DNA of 64,000 bases from Axinella damicornis (Eukaryota; Porifera; Demospongiae; Axinellida; Axinellidae). The stretch covers positions 186,001 to 250,000 of the forward strand of contig OZ007517.1 of the NCBI GenBank assembly GCA_963931865.1, written 5' to 3'. Below the pieces are notes generated by a model. The model was not told the origin of the DNA. It did not search any database and saw nothing but the letters and a program-made list of their open reading frames with translations. The position numbers were made by a program, and so were the translations under genes. Each line of letters begins with the position of its first letter. Within the stretch, counting starts at the first letter, position 1. This document shows positions 11,171 to 27,300 of the stretch, piece after piece.

Positions 11171-12884
11171 TTATATGTGCATTGAGATACTGATAGGTGT
11201 TTCACTGAGTCTCTGAGTGAGGTGTGCTTCAAAGTCTTTCTTCACTTCTGGGAAGGCCATCACATTCTCGGGCTTCTTGTCCCTCCAAAACTGGTCGAAC
11301 TGGACAAATACATAGCCTACAGTGTGAGTGAGAGAGAGTGGGGAGGGGGGGACAGAAGCTGATACCCAAAACCAAAGCTCTAAAGGTACAGGAGGAGAGA
11401 AGCATGGTAGTCCTGCCATTAATAGCGTACAGTAGATCTCGTAGAACTCCTCCAGTGTGGCGGGCCACTGTGTGCAGGTGGTGTAGAGGTAGCGGTTGAG
11501 GGTGGCCTGCTGCAGCCAGGAGTAGACCATCCCTGTCATGTTGATACCCACCACTGCAAAGGGGTACCTGGTGGGAGGGAGGGGCCACACTACCAGTTCA
11601 AACACGTACACCCTGGCTTGCTAATACTGGTACCAAGCGTGTTACCTGCCATGCACACTTACCCGTACTGTGGGTGGTGGGAGTATGACAGCACCGACCG
11701 AGCCTTCTCCTGGTACGTGGTGGCAAAGTAGCTATCACACAAGTCAAGGGACTGGGGCACTCAGGGTCAGTAACATATTAGCCCAGTTTGGAAGGCTGGT
11801 TAATCAACAGTGGCTGACACCTTGCAGTGTGTATACCAACGACTGGAGCGTTAGGGGGATGAATGGAGGGGAAGTGAGGGTTGCATGACAATGATCACAG
11901 GTTTATGGATACAGGAGGCACTTCAGTCCAAGGACTCCCATTCCACGGAAGTCAGTTGCAGGGTTGTTACCCTGGAAACCGAGGTCCTGCCACTGCTTGG
12001 TGACCCGGGATTCTAAGCGGGAGTCTGGCATCAATTGAGACCACAGCTGTGTGGAGCGGAAGGGAATGAGAGGAGAGAATGGAGTTTGACGAATTTTGCC
12101 GTGCCAACATTTCGACACTCCTACATGATGCTACCACGCTCACCTCCAGCAGCATCCTCTCGTGTTCCTCATCCTCCTCGGAGTACCGCTGTCCCCTCAG
12201 GGCCTCCACCTCACCAAGGAAGATGCGCACACCACAGATCCGGACAAGACTCAGCTTCAACCGCTGCACAAAACTGGGAACATGGAGAAAGGGATAATCT
12301 GCTGCTCTTGGAGGATTGGTGGGAAAACTACCCCTGGCTAACTCGTCTTGGTTCTTCAAGTTCGCAGAGGACTGACCTAGCCAAATGCTACTAAAGCAAC
12401 AGATTGGTATTGTGCCCACATTTCCTTCTCCTGTTCAGCATGATGGAGGCTGCGTCTAGGAGCTCCCCCCTCTTACCTCGGGTGTGCTGTGATGGTGATT
12501 TTCTTCTCTCTTGCAATCACATCTACTGCTTCCTCCACCTCCACCTCCGTACCCATTGTAATCCTGCGCAGTGCCTGTGTAGGTGTGTGTGTATGGTGGG
12601 GGATAACTATGCTTTATGAAATTGATGAAATGGTCGGTCAGGTGCTTGGCTTACAGGTCGCTTGGAATCCCTCAGGCACTGTTCTACAGAAGCATACCAG
12701 AAGCAAATAATAACACATTGTGTAGCTGCCAATAATATTATGTCCACCTACCAATTCTGACAGTCCTCTGTTCCAAGGATGCCCGCCACTGGCAGAGCCG
12801 GTACAGTTCGCACTGGCCCGTGAAGAGATGCACCAGCCACTTCCATACCCGCCAAAGCAACCCGTAATACCACGGCCAACCCAT
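11171..12884 (-). CDS. ELMOD: ELMOD1/2-type ELMO-domain ARL GTPase-activating protein
   Basis: Spliced minus-strand gene. Exon 1 starts at 12884 ([17 protein letters not shown]) and contains [11 protein letters not shown], matching the N-terminal membrane-proximal segment of ELMOD2; an in-frame TAG lies just upstream. The next recognisable exons encode [19 protein letters not shown] and an acidic segment. The ELMO-domain core follows: [19 protein letters not shown] near 12000, with the Arg of TDFRGMG that is the proposed GAP finger. The end of the domain follows: [18 protein letters not shown] near 11560 and [17 protein letters not shown] near 11290. The protein ends SISMHI. Vertebrate ELMOD1 and ELMOD2 are GAPs for ARL2 and ARF family GTPases at ER, lipid droplets and mitochondria. 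The paralogue cannot be told apart here, so this may represent their common ancestor. Confidence 0.92.
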
Positions 12885-12914
12885 CTCGTGTCTCTAGATC
12901 TTCGGCCTCCCGCT

Positions 12915-12958
12915 GCATACGTGACCTTTGAACCGGGCGGTTTAAAGGTCACGTATGC
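12915..12958. promoter_or_regulatory. Palindromic element in the ELMOD/KRI1 promoter
   Basis: Two 20-bp arms (gcatacgtgacctttgaacc and ggtttaaaggtcacgtatgc) face each other with one mismatch around a 4-bp centre. Each arm carries a TCAAAGGTCA-like sequence, resembling a DR1 nuclear-receptor site, and a CACGTA core. It lies in the 162-bp gap between two divergent start codons. Confidence 0.55.
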
Positions 12959-13046
12959 GGCTAGAAACGGAGGGGGAAACGGCCACGGGTGGTGATGGGA
13001 CTTCCCCCTACACATGTACACACGTGGCATAGTTTTATGCTTGATT

Positions 13047-17604
<4,558 letters not shown>

Positions 17605-17724
17605 CATGCCATTACATACCACACATGCCATTACATACCACACACGTTCAGGAACATTTCATTGCATCCACTTGTATAACGGAGGGATTCTCAGTTACGC
17701 TGTACATGGGAGAACACTGACGGT

Positions 17725-20574
17725 TCATCTGTCCATTTCCTCGTCTTCGTCCTCCTCTACCACTTGGCCTCCCCTGGTTGGTGGGGGCAGCTGTCCAGGG
17801 ATCTGTCCCGCCTTTAGCATGGCCTCCAGCTGCTGCACTTCCTCCAGAGACCGGGCACCAGCTATGGCCTCCTGCGGTGTGAAATACATACACTCAAACC
17901 TTGCTCTCAAATACCGACCTGGGGGTGGGCTGGTTACCCTGATTCTTGCGATCTCCTGGGGGGAAGGGCCACTGGGTTGTGGAGGAGGGATAGGCAGCCC
18001 AGGGTTGAACCTGCAGACAACGGACTCCGTAAGGCATCATCATCATCACATAAGGATGAGCTTTCTGAATACGTTTTAGCTTTCTTGGTGACAGTCTTGG
18101 GTTGCTCCTCTCCCTTCTTCCCTTTGAACAGTTCCGCTGCTTTCTGCCTCTCCTGAGAACAGATGATCAAACTCCAAGTAATGCACACCATTGGTTTTTA
18201 ACTGTCAAATACGTTCACAGGTTGCAAATCCAATGTACATGTATGTCATAAGACATCACCCATGTTGTTGAAGCTCACCTTTAGTCGTATTCTCTTGAAG
18301 TCCAGCACTCGGAGTTGAGGCAGCTTGTGAATGACATAGTACCGATACGCTGGCTTGTGTATCACAGGGTTACGCAACAGGCTATGCACAGAGAAAGACG
18401 GGACTAGTAATGCGAAATGTTTCCATGCACGGGCCATGTTATGGTGGAGGGAGGAGGAGAGAATGGCACACATACCTCAGGTAGGTTAGTGTTTGGACTG
18501 GAGCTAGCGAATCGATGTCGCTCTGGAGAGAGAAGAAGAATAACAAAGTGCTCTACAATAGCAAGGGCTTGGGTTAACCGACCAGTTCCTCAATGTTGTT
18601 GTTGGTGAGCAGGAGCGTCTCCAGCGTAGGCACACATTGCTCCAGGGCCTCAGCAATGCGGCTGCAGTGTGAGGTGGGGTGCATGTGTGTGGTGGGGTGC
18701 ATGTGTGTGGTGGGGTGCATGTGTGTGGTGGGGTGCATGTGTGTGGTGGGGTGCATGTGTGAGGTGGGGTGCATGTGTGTGGTGAGGTGCATGTGTGTGG
18801 TGGGGTGCATGTGTGTGGTGGGATGCATGTGTGAGGTGGGGTGCATGTGTGAGGTGAGGTGTATGTGTGTGGTGGGGTGTATGTGTGTGGTGGGGTGCAT
18901 GTGTGTGGTGGGGTGCATGTGTGTGGTGGGGTGCATGTGTGTGGTGGGGTGCATGTGTGTGGTGGGGTGCATGTGTGTGGTGGGGTGTATGTGTGTGGTG
19001 AGGTACATGTGTGTGGTGAGGTGCATGTGTGTGGTGGGGTGCATGTGTGTGGTGGGGTGCATGTGTGTGGTGAGGTGCATGTGTGTGGTGGGGTGCATGT
19101 GTGTGGTGGGGTACATGTGTGTGGTGAGGTGCATGTGTGTGGTGGGGTGCATGTGTGTGGTGGGGTGCATGTGTGTGGTGGGGTGCATGTGTGTGGTGGG
19201 GTACATGTGTGTGGTGGGGTGCATGTGTGTGGTGAGGTGCATGTGTGGTGGGGTGCATGTGTGTGGTGAGGTGCATGTGTGGTGAGGTGCATGTGTGTGG
19301 TGGGGTGCATGTGTGTGGTGGGGTGCATGTGTGTGGTGGGGTGCATGTGTGTGGTGAGGTGCATGTGTGTGGTGAGGTGCATGTGTGTGGTGAGGTGCAT
19401 GTGTGTGGTGAGGTGCATGTGTGTGGTGGGGTGCATGTGTGTGGTGGGGTGCATATGTGTGGTGGGAGGGGCAGAGTGCTCCATCAACAAGCCATCTCTG
19501 CACCCCGCCACTAAAGAACACAAATTCCTGTACCAGAACTGGAAAGGGTGGTTGCTCAACCCCAGCCATGATGCACGTGGACGCAAACTCACCAGATCCT
19601 GTTGTTGTTCAGGAAGAGAGACTTGAGCCTGCGCAGCAGAGGGAATCCATCCAATTTGCGTATCTCATTGTCGGAAAGATCAATGGTGTCAAATTGATCC
19701 TGTGGCGTGATATACACACTAGTAAACAACGTTGAAGTCTACCACAAGGGGGTGACACTCCCATAGACGCTGTAGTCACAGCTATGACCGGGGTCAAGAG
19801 TTCTTGACCATCATCTTTGATGCTTGACCACTTGACCGCATCGCAAAGACTCTTGACCGTTTGACTTTGCTGTGTTTCAGCATTTGACCGCATGCACATT
19901 TTGGCCTTGACCCGATAATATATGGAAAAATGCGTAGCGACTCCACCCCTTCCTTAGTATGTGGGTCAAGATGCCTGGTCGCAGCTGTGATTACAGCGAA
20001 TATGGGCGTGTCATTCCCTTGTACCAGTGCAGTTTGAAACGTCACAAATTATAGATTGGTCCTCAGGCTGTGCTAAATCGGTTCACAAAAGGATCTTTCC
20101 ATGATATGCTGATTAGCATGCATATGCATGTCCGTACAGAAACCCATACCAATGTGGCGCCTAGGTTTTCTATAACAGCGATTTTGTTCCCTAATGTGTG
20201 GGTGAGACAAAAAGTCCACAAGCAGATTAGAGGAACTGTACCATGTGCAGCACACACACAGCTGGAAGGCCCGTGCACTCAGCGGCAGCTGCCCTCCACC
20301 AGGGTGTGAGGGTGGCCTGGCAGGTGCACAAGCCCTCAACAGCAAACAATGAAATTACAGAAGGATAACACATTCTACATTAAATTTCTGCGGGCTCTGA
20401 AAGTTCCTTCCAAGTCTCAAATTCAAAAATGAAAGGCGGTTTCACACATGAAATTTGACATGCTTGACTTTTATGCAAGTTCCAATTCATACCTCTCAAG
20501 TCCAGCTCCCAGTCCTTCACGGGATTAGTAAACTGTGGGGAATCCGCGATCAATTCAGCAGTCAAGCGAGGCAT
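17725..20574 (-). CDS. SNRPA1: U2 snRNP protein A' (U2A'), leucine-rich repeat
   Basis: Spliceosomal protein that binds U2 snRNA stem-loop IV together with U2B''. The minus-strand exons collinearly match the whole protein. The start is MPRLTAELIADSPQFTNPVK (20574) and ELDLRG; then NKIAVIENLGATL (about 20190-20160), a leucine-rich exon with DQFDTIDLSDNEIRKLDGF (about 19700-19600), CVPTLETLLLTNNNIEEL (about 18640-18580), SLAPVQTLTYL (about 18510), and SLLRNPVIHKPAYRYYVIHK with VLDFKRIRLK (about 18385-18280). The tail has ERQKAAELFKGKKGE and SLEEVQQLEAMLKAGQIPG, ending EDEDEEMDR. About nine exons. The intron at 18664-19468 is an expanded 18-bp minisatellite, and the intron near 19744 holds a TIR element. 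It shares a 124-bp divergent promoter gap with PGAM5. Confidence 0.96.
18664..19468. repeat. 18-bp minisatellite, about 45 copies
   Basis: About 800 bp of gtgtggtggggtgcatgt with G/A and C/T variants, in a U2A' intron. Because 18 is divisible by 3, it gives long open frames on both strands (Thr-His-Met and Cys-Val repeats). These are artefacts. Confidence 0.95.
19744..20022. mobile_element. 279-bp non-autonomous TIR element
   Basis: The ends form an inverted repeat of about 46 bp (outer acaaggg, inner cacagctatgacc on the left; the right end reads back with several mismatches). The inside is rich in cttgacc motifs. No coding capacity. A 3-bp acc on both sides is the only possible target duplication. 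Confidence 0.65.
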
Positions 20575-20621
20575 ACTGACGATCCTGTACTGGCTGCAGA
20601 CTCCGTACCCATGCGGTCGGA

Positions 20622-20669
20622 AAGTGCGCTTTATTTAGAATGGGCAAGTGCGCTTTATTTAGAATGGGC
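20622..20669. promoter_or_regulatory. Perfect 24-bp tandem duplication in the U2A'/PGAM5 promoter
   Basis: Two adjacent identical 24-mers, beginning aagtgcgctttatttagaat, lie in the 124-bp gap between divergent start codons. An inverted half (aaagcgca) and CCAAT-like sequences follow before the PGAM5 ATG. Confidence 0.55.
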
Positions 20670-20698
20670 CCACTCCAATAAAAGCGCACCAATACAAG

Positions 20699-22187
20699 AT
20701 GACCGCGCGCGTTACATGGATAGTGGCGGGATTGGGTGGCCTGTCCGCGCTCCTGGTGACCCAGAAAGAGAGGTTCCAGGCCTATGCTAGCTCCTCCAAG
20801 CCTAAAGGACGCAGCACAGATGATGCGAGTGGATGGGGCGATGACAGACAGAGCTCCAAGTGGGACAGTAACTGGGATAAGATGGCCCCCAAACCCAAAG
20901 AACTTTCAGAGGGTGGGGAAGGCGAGGTTGCAGCCACCTCTACAGCATCCCGCCACCTCATACTCATCCGACATGGTCAGTATGAGCACTGGCACAAAGA
21001 CTCGGAGAAGAAGGTTCTGACGGAGCTTGGGAAAAAGCAAGCCATTGCAACAGGTATGAGAGTGAGGGACTGTCACTGCATGTCTGCTGATGGATTCTTA
21101 TGTCGTAACCTGTAACCCCTCAATGTGTACGTGCAGGCAAGAGACTGCATGAACTAGGTGAGTCCTACTCGATCCTCTACCACTCCACGATGCCCCGTGC
21201 AGTCGAGACAGCCAACCTCATCAGTCAGAGCCTTCCAGGGGTACCCATGAAGAGCTGTGACCTCATGCGTGAGGGGGCACCAATCCCTCCTGATCCTCCA
21301 TCCAAACACTGGCGCCCAGATGAATATGTGAGTAATAGAAATTGCTGGTGCTATGTCCATATATGGCAGTACAACGGCTGGGTTTAGGATTTGGGGGTTG
21401 GGGATAACATATCCATTGGAGTTTGTGCTTACTAAATTGCTTCAGTATCAAGTTAGATACAGGCCGCTGTATCAATGTTCGTGCATCTACTTCCTGCTGG
21501 TACTCTGGACACAGCGTTAAACATTAATTTTGTTACTGTGGTACATTCTTTTCCTTTGAGGAGTTTTTTCGTGACAGTGTGAGGATTGAGGCAGCGTTCA
21601 GGAAGTACTTTCACCGGGCCCCGCCCAGTCAGAAGGAGGATAGCACTGAAGTACTGGTCTTTCACGCCAACGTCATCAGATACTTCGTTTGCAGGTGTGT
21701 AGTTGCAAACTCATGTTGCACGTCTCCTGATCGAGATGGCTGTGCACTTGGAGGTTGGATTCAGATACGAGCTAGAGTAGATTTTCAGACTGGAGTCAAA
21801 TGTTGGTTGACATTGTGGTAGCCTCATACCCAGGGATTCTAGCCCAGATTTTGCTGATTTTGCTTTGCAGCTACAAAATCTGGGATCAAGATTGAGGTAG
21901 CCTCTATATGCACAGCCACCTCCGATTATTGTCCTTCTCTCCTTGACTGTATCCCCAGGGATTAAGATTGATTTTGAAGTACATGTATATGCACAGCCAC
22001 CTCCAATTATTGTCCTCTCCTTGACTGTATCCCCAGGGCCCTCCAACTTCCCCCTGAGGCGTGGCTAAGAATGAGTCTAGCTAATGGGAGCATAACAAGA
22101 ATGACCATCCGTCCAAATGGGAGGGTGTCCCTGAAGGCATTAGGCAACTCTGGTCACATGCCACCTGATCTGGTCACATTCACATGA
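20699..22187 (+). CDS. PGAM5: PGAM5 mitochondrial Ser/Thr phosphatase
   Basis: Member of the phosphoglycerate mutase fold that works as a protein phosphatase at mitochondrial membranes, in mitophagy and stress signalling. Exon 1 encodes an N-terminal hydrophobic segment ([14 protein letters not shown]), the oligomerisation motif WDSNWD, and the catalytic RHG motif ([13 protein letters not shown]). Exon 2 (21136-21329) has [16 protein letters not shown] with the second catalytic region. Exon 3 has [16 protein letters not shown] and [15 protein letters not shown]. Exon 4 (22037-22187) has [18 protein letters not shown] and ends MPPDLVTFT. All catalytic His/Arg motifs look intact. The intron before exon 4 holds a tandem copy of its own splice-acceptor region. 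It is convergent with BTF3, 166 bp apart. Confidence 0.96.
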
Positions 22188-22353
22188 ACCACCCCAATCA
22201 TTACCTTCACGGTCATAACGTCAGTATTGCAGTACAGTACAGGTGATTGCATAAAATATTAACTATGTAACAGAATGAGCAAATGTTCTGACAAGATGTT
22301 CAATTGGTGCCGGGTTAGGAAATCCACAACCACACAATCGAATCCTCTTTTGT

Positions 22354-23745
22354 CTACACTTCAGATTTTGAGGGCTCATCAAAATTCCCAACCAGCTCTA
22401 TGGTGTGTGTGAGGTGTCGGGAGTAAGGGGGAGGGGAGAGGTGAGGGAGGGGAAGGGAGAACATTACAAAGCCATTGAGAGAGGGGTAATTACCAGGTAC
22501 TTCATCATCCTCGTCAATGTCCCCAAGGTCTCCTCCGGTTTCCTGGGAGGGGTAGTTCTGGGCAAGCTTGCGCAGCTGGGAGAGGCTCTCGGCTCCCTAA
22601 GGGAGGGCAGAACACTGTCTGGTCACTGTGCACAGCCTGGTACAGCACACAACCGAATCCTACCTCTACCAACAACGTACCCTGGCACTCACCAACTGGT
22701 TGAAAATGCCAGGCAAGAGCTCAGTAAGGGCTGGAGGGGAAGAAACCACATCACAGCTAACAATGAGAGCAGCTGCAGGACAGGACCAGTTAACATACGT
22801 TTCTCTTCACAGTTTCCACTGATAGCAAAAGTGTTCGCTGACAGAGAGGCTTGGACTGTGGGAGGAGGGAGACAGTCATACGTAGTCCCAAGTGACCAGG
22901 AGTCAGTAAACAAGCTCACCCTTTGGGTTAGTGAAGTGCAGCACATGGCCGTCATCCTTGATCATGTTGACCTGAAACGAATTGTTAACATAGGAATCAG
23001 ATTATCTTGCTAATACTAGAATGCACTGTACTTCCCTGGGGACTGGGACACTTCAATGATCACTAATAAAGCTACATTCGTATAAAATAGTTGTGGTTTT
23101 CTGCAAATAGAATAATAATCAAGACCACCACAAACCTTCAAGTCCCTAACATACACTTTACCTCTTCAATGCCTTGTATGCTGTTAACAGCCAGTTTCTT
23201 GAGGGTGTTCTAAAACAGAAATGATCAATGATCCTGTTGGTCCGCACACCTGCCAACATGCAGAGTGTAAGTCTACCTGAAGTTTCTTGTCATCCGTGGC
23301 TGTCTTATGGACAACCTTCTTCTTTCTTCTGGCTGTGCCCTGGCGGGAAATGGGGAATGTTAGCAATGCTGAAAGAGAAACTCAATCCACAGAAACACAA
23401 CTGGGATTTGATTCTGACTACTATTCAGAATGCTCACTCCTAACCCACTGGGCCCTGGAAGAGGAGTAAGCAAATACAGGGCAGTTAAATGGTCAAGCGT
23501 CTTTTTGCGATGCGGTCAAGCAAAATGACGGTCAAGATTTCTTGATCCCAGTCGTAGCTGTGACTACAGTGTCTCTGGCAGTAACGCCCCCTTGGTGTCT
23601 CTCTTTCTGCTTGACATGAACCATCCGAACCCACAAAGTTCTGCACAAAAATGTTATGATGTCCCGGTTGGCTGACCTTTCCTCCAATTCGTGACTTGTC
23701 CCCCTGCTGTTGTAGCTTTTTAAGCTTCTCCTGATTCACCGGCAT
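22354..23745 (-). CDS. BTF3: BTF3 / NAC beta subunit
   Basis: Beta subunit of the nascent polypeptide-associated complex, which binds ribosomes and emerging chains. Minus-strand exons: the start MPVNQEKLKKLQQQ at 23745, RIGGK, then TARRKKKVVHKTATDDKKLQ (ribosome-binding basic motif plus start of the NAC domain), LAVNSIQGIEE, VNMIKDDGHVLHFTNPK, VQASLSANTFAISGNCEEK, LTELLPGIFNQL, ESLSQLRKLAQNYP, an acidic tail (DIDEDDEVP) and NFDEPSKSEV before the stop at 22354. About eight short exons. A partial copy of the 279-bp TIR element sits in the first intron. The promoter region is shared with NASP across 576 bp. Confidence 0.95.
23487..23595. mobile_element. Partial copy of the 279-bp TIR element
   Basis: Read on the minus strand, this matches the left half of the element at 19744-20022 in order: caaggggg end, ctgtagtcacagct, cttgaccg and gcatcgcaaa. 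It lies in the first BTF3 intron. Confidence 0.6.
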
Positions 23746-24205
23746 GATGGCTAACTGCAAGGTTGCAAGCACAACAGGACAGCAGCCACTTGTGAACACC
23801 CCCTCCTCCCATGACTTTAAACAAACAATCACATGCGATTATCACATATCTCCTCCTTCACTTGATGAAGACCTCCATTCCAGCCAATCAACTAACCTGA
23901 AGCGAACAGTATTGCTTCTTTACCCGTAGCCGGAAAGTACCATTAGTCAGCTATATACTACTACCACCGAATGTACCGCACACGTGCTTGTGGATTGCAA
24001 ACTTCCGTAAAATTATCCGCATACAACATCTAATGAATATCCTTATACTTTAATATGCAAGGACTTGAAAGCATTAAGTTTAATACAGCCGCTTCTCAAG
24101 ATCTTGGAACACAAAGATCTGTTCTCTGTTGTCTATGGGTCGTGCCAGCACTACTGCAGCAGAGCAAAATTTGTTCTGCTGCATGCAGGATGGAGGCGGA
24201 GGTTC

Positions 24206-24215
24206 TGCGCATGCG
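24206..24215. promoter_or_regulatory. NRF1-like site upstream of NASP
   Basis: TGCGCATGCG matches the NRF1 palindrome. It lies 107 bp upstream of the NASP start codon, in the BTF3/NASP divergent promoter. Confidence 0.45.
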
Positions 24216-24321
24216 TCGTGCAATCCGCCTAATGCCGGGAAAATTCAGGTGCAGAGGTTGAATTCTAGTTGGCAGGTCTGGCTATTGGGACCACAGCAGT
24301 GTTCCTGAAAAGTATTGCAGT

Positions 24322-27300
24322 ATGGAGGAACCGCACCAAGAGACAGAGAAGCAAAAGTAAGCCACACCAATGGCCTCCCAGGCTCTCCATTTATGCACAC
24401 CCACCCCTAGGTCTCCGGCTGCAGGAAAGAACCTTGGTGAGCTTATGGCCGAGGGGAAGCGCTGCCTGGCGGCGGGAGACGCAAGCGGAGCTGTGGAGAA
24501 CTTCCAAGAGGCCTGTGGCCTGATGTACGTACGCTTCCTTGAATGAGCAAATCATGTTCAGCTAGAATTGACCACCGTAGGATGTAAATTATCGGTCCCT
24601 GGGCTAAGTGGCCTATTTGAATTGCATGGTCCCTTCCACACTGCAATTATGTCCAAATATCCTTGGTGTTCAGGGCTGAAGAATATGGTCAATTGGCGAG
24701 GGAGCTGGCTGAGCCATATTACCTCTATGGCAAGGCATTACTGGAGCTAGCTCGGTATGTGATTCAACGATGATACTGGCTCCACCTGAGTGTGTAGTCT
24801 TCTAGTACAGTATACAGTCTCCACCTGAGTGTGTAGTCTTCTAGTACAGTACACACACCCCAAGTACTGGTAGTGCCTGTTGCTTAGCCTCATTTCTGGG
24901 CCCACACCGTTTTTGAACTCCAAACGGCGAAAGGCTGGGTGGGGGCCTGGGAACGAGTTTGCTGTAATCAGCTCCACTGGTGATAACAGTTTTTCCCTGC
25001 CAATTCTGATATTTGTAAAGCACGGTTGAATCTTGACATGTAGTTACTATTGACTTTCTCCTAGAGCACAGAGTTCAGTTCTGGGCACAGGAATACCAGG
25101 TGAGCTTGTGTCAACAACCGAATTGTGTTGTAGAACGAAATTTGTACTTGAAGGACAATGTATGCACAATACCATCCCACTGTCTATGTTAAAGTGCCTG
25201 AAGAGACCCCCCCATCCAGTGATGAGGAGGAGGACCAACAGGAAGAAGAAGGCAAAGGTTTGTGTATTCAACCCTGTCCTTGTGATCTGGGGTCACTGAC
25301 TAACCTCACCGTCCAGCTGCAGATGAGCCAGTGGATCGTGAGGGCAATCCAGCTGATGACCACTGTCCTGAAGCTGCCCCAGGCCCTGCCACTTCCGATA
25401 GCAACGCTCAAAGTGTGACACCTGCAGCTTCCAGTGGGCAGGGGTCCAGCAGTAGTGCCACTGCTTGTGATGCCCCAGGGCCAAGTGTAGGAGAAGGTGG
25501 GGAGGGTGGGAAGGAGGAGGAGGAAGAAGAATCTGACCTGAAACTGGCCTGGGAGATGCTGGAACTTGCTCGTGTCATCTGCCAGAAGTGAGTCTGCTAA
25601 GTTTGTTCTGTTTGTGGGTGTAGCTTGGACAAATTCAACTAGTGTTACCTGTTCAATGATCTTGCAGGCAAGAGGGAGATGACTACAAGCTCAAACTGGC
25701 TGATGTTAGCTTGGCTCTTGGGGAAGTCAGCCTTGAGTCAGGTATGTATGGATTGGCGCAAGAGCACGTGATGACATCATCGTTATTGCAGTGATAAAGA
25801 TGATGTCATCATGCGCTCTTGATGGTGCTACTCCTCTCCAGATCAGTATGAGCAAGCTGCGGAGGATTTGATGGCCTGCCTCCAGTTGAGGGAATTTGTT
25901 CTGGAAGCCACAGACAGAAGACTAGCAGAAGTGTACGTATATTAAGAAACTGTGTATTGGGGAGCATGGTATTACTAGTGTGTCCTGTGTCTTCTTGCTA
26001 GTCACTTCAGTCTGGGGCTGGCCTACTCACTCGCCAAGCGTGCGGACAATGCTGTGGAGGTACGTGTTAGCCAAGCGTGTGGACAATGCAGTGGAGGTAC
26101 TGTATGCTGCATTGCAGTGTGTTCAGTGCCTACCAGGCAGTAAGTGATTTCTTATCTTGTGCTGTTCACAGGAATACAAGAATGCTAAGAAAGTCTTGGA
26201 AATGAGAAAAGGTTGGTGAGAATGGTGGGGGTAGGGTCAGTGTGTTTAGTTCATGTGCTCACATCTCCTTCAGAGAAGCTTCAGAAGGAAGCAGAGGGTG
26301 GGAGTGCGGAGCAGGGGAAACTCGTGGAGGAGGTGAAGGAATTGGAGGGATTACTGCCAGACATCGACTCCAAGGTGAGATACAAGTACCACAGACTATG
26401 AAAATATATTTTGTGCGCATACAAACTTTAAGATAATATGCAAAATTGTGTATAGACATTGCACTCCCTACTCTGCTGATAAGTGTCTCAGACCACATTT
26501 GGCTCATATCCCATGTCGACCAGCTGTGACTCAAGCCGGAGGGTTGAGTCCTGGTCTTCGGCACCTGCCAATTGCTGCATAAGGTCCAAATATTTCTCGT
26601 CTGAATCCTCCTCAGTTGCCAGATCAATAGCAACTTTCTTAGTTGGTGGTGGGCCAATGTCTGGCTCATCCGTACTTGTGAGACTCTGCAGTAAATTCCT
26701 GGGGGCCGTGTGCAGGCCTTTCTTTTTGAGCTGTGAGTAGGTAGAGAGGTCTTTCAATAGAGCAGCAGCAGATTGGTAGACTCTGGTTCTCCGAGAACGC
26801 CCTTCTGTCATGCTGTGCACGATACTGGATATCATTTCAACGTCTTCCCTGATCCAGCTAGAGTGGAAAGCATCTGCTACCTGCTTCAGCCGCCTGATGA
26901 CTTCGAGTGCAACAGACCCATCACGGGTGGACACGACTAACTTGGCAAGGAAGATCACAAGCTCAGTGCCAACTTGAGGCAGATAGGAGTCAACCTCAAA
27001 GTTGATGAACTGAACTGAATCAAGGAAGTCCTCCACTTCCTCCGGCTCTAGTTCTTGCCCATGCAGCTGTAGCAGATCTGCCTTGTGCTTGCGGATCTCA
27101 ACAATGGTAGCTGCACTGATTCCAGTTTCCAGGTGGGTTGGAGCACCAGCTCGCCGTGTGAGCTGAGAGGAGACATGGGGGGATAGATACAGGCTGCCAA
27201 CCAAACAAACTGCAGAACAGTTTCATGCTGTACAACTCACTTTGGTAGCCACGCCCACTTCCCTCCTGGCCCTTTCCTCACCCTCCCGCTTAATCTTCCG

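Noticed and set aside
18504..19626. Long open frames of Thr-His-Met-Pro and Cys-Val-Gly repeats on both strands
   Set aside because: They are produced by the 18-bp minisatellite in a U2A' intron, whose unit length is a multiple of three.
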